Below, in pieces: positions 4,986 through 5,055 of a stretch of DNA of 5,055 bases. The notes under the pieces were generated by a model. That model had not been told where the DNA came from, searched no databases, and worked only from the letters and a program-made list of their open reading frames with translations. The first letter of the stretch is position 1, and each line of letters begins with the position of its first letter. Origin of the DNA: Planctomycetota bacterium (GTDB lineage Bacteria > Planctomycetota > Phycisphaerae > Sedimentisphaerales > Anaerobacaceae); contig JADFHU010000478.1 in NCBI GenBank assembly GCA_022567055.1, forward strand, positions 1-5,055, in the 5' to 3' direction. The position numbers were made by a program, and so were the translations under genes.

Positions 4986-5055
4986 AGATTGGAAGAGCAC
5001 ACGTCAGAAACCCAGTACGGAGAAAACTCGTAGGCCGTCTTCTGCTTGAAAAAAA
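4986..5055 (+). other. Illumina TruSeq index-adapter read-through with poly-A tail (non-genomic)
   Basis: Starting AGATTGGAAGAGCACACGTC (the adapter has C at the fifth base), the last 70 bases follow the TruSeq index adapter in order: common part with several mismatches and about one deletion (4986-5018), about six bases at the index position (GGAGAA), then a near-match to the P7 end finishing GCCGTCTTCTGCTTG, then seven A. This order of parts, including the trailing A run seen when reads run past the adapter, cannot be expected by chance. The mismatches fit low-quality read ends. Confidence 0.93.

Noticed and set aside
1..5055. CRISPR array, tRNA, rRNA or defence-system genes
   Set aside because: No regularly spaced direct repeats, tRNA arms, rRNA segments or defence-protein motifs were found on either strand.

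Overview
The window looks like one metagenome-type contig built from unequal parts. The right-hand 3.1 kb (about 1955-4985) is a coherent minus-strand operon for making nucleotide-activated heptose for lipopolysaccharide: hldE (5' end missing), gmhA and gmhB. The style of these proteins suggests a planctomycete, most likely Phycisphaerae-like: a GmhB without zinc-site cysteines that carries a two-helix membrane tail, and an HldE with the variants I associate with that group. This placement rests on remembered family style, not on a search.

Layout, left to right. 1-225 (minus) is the N-terminal part of an unrecognised protein running off the left edge. It overlaps by 4 bp the end of a reading frame (222-749, minus) whose last ~145 residues are the C-terminal part of an asparagine synthase. 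The first ~31 residues of that frame look like the start of a small phage or plasmid protein with a textbook ribosome binding site, so the frame appears chimeric. Two more small minus-strand genes follow upstream (796-1002, and one ending at 999). At about 1080-1095 the content switches to a plus-strand fragment of an FAD-dependent oxidoreductase (to ~1235). Then comes a possible signal-peptide-bearing N-terminus on the minus strand (1419 downward). 1423-1793 is largely non-coding, with two terminator-like hairpins. 1794-1957 is a 160-bp element with 24-bp imperfect terminal inverted repeats and flanking TA, abutting the gmhB stop codon. A second structure, a 180-bp imperfect palindrome, fills the gap between gmhA and gmhB.

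The last 70 bases (4986-5055) closely match the Illumina TruSeq index adapter followed by poly-A, so they are not genomic and they cut off the 5' end of hldE. With several partial genes joined at short shared words in the left third, the simplest reading is that 1 to about 1,300 (possibly to 1,790) is an assembly mosaic, while 1,955-4,985 is trustworthy.

Function: GmhA isomerises sedoheptulose 7-phosphate to D-glycero-D-manno-heptose 7-phosphate, the HldE kinase domain phosphorylates C1, GmhB removes the C7 phosphate, and the HldE adenylyltransferase domain makes ADP-heptose. The epimerase HldD and the heptosyltransferases are not in the window. I found no convincing new defence or genetic system. 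The most interesting real biology is the membrane-tethered GmhB and the two inverted-repeat elements.
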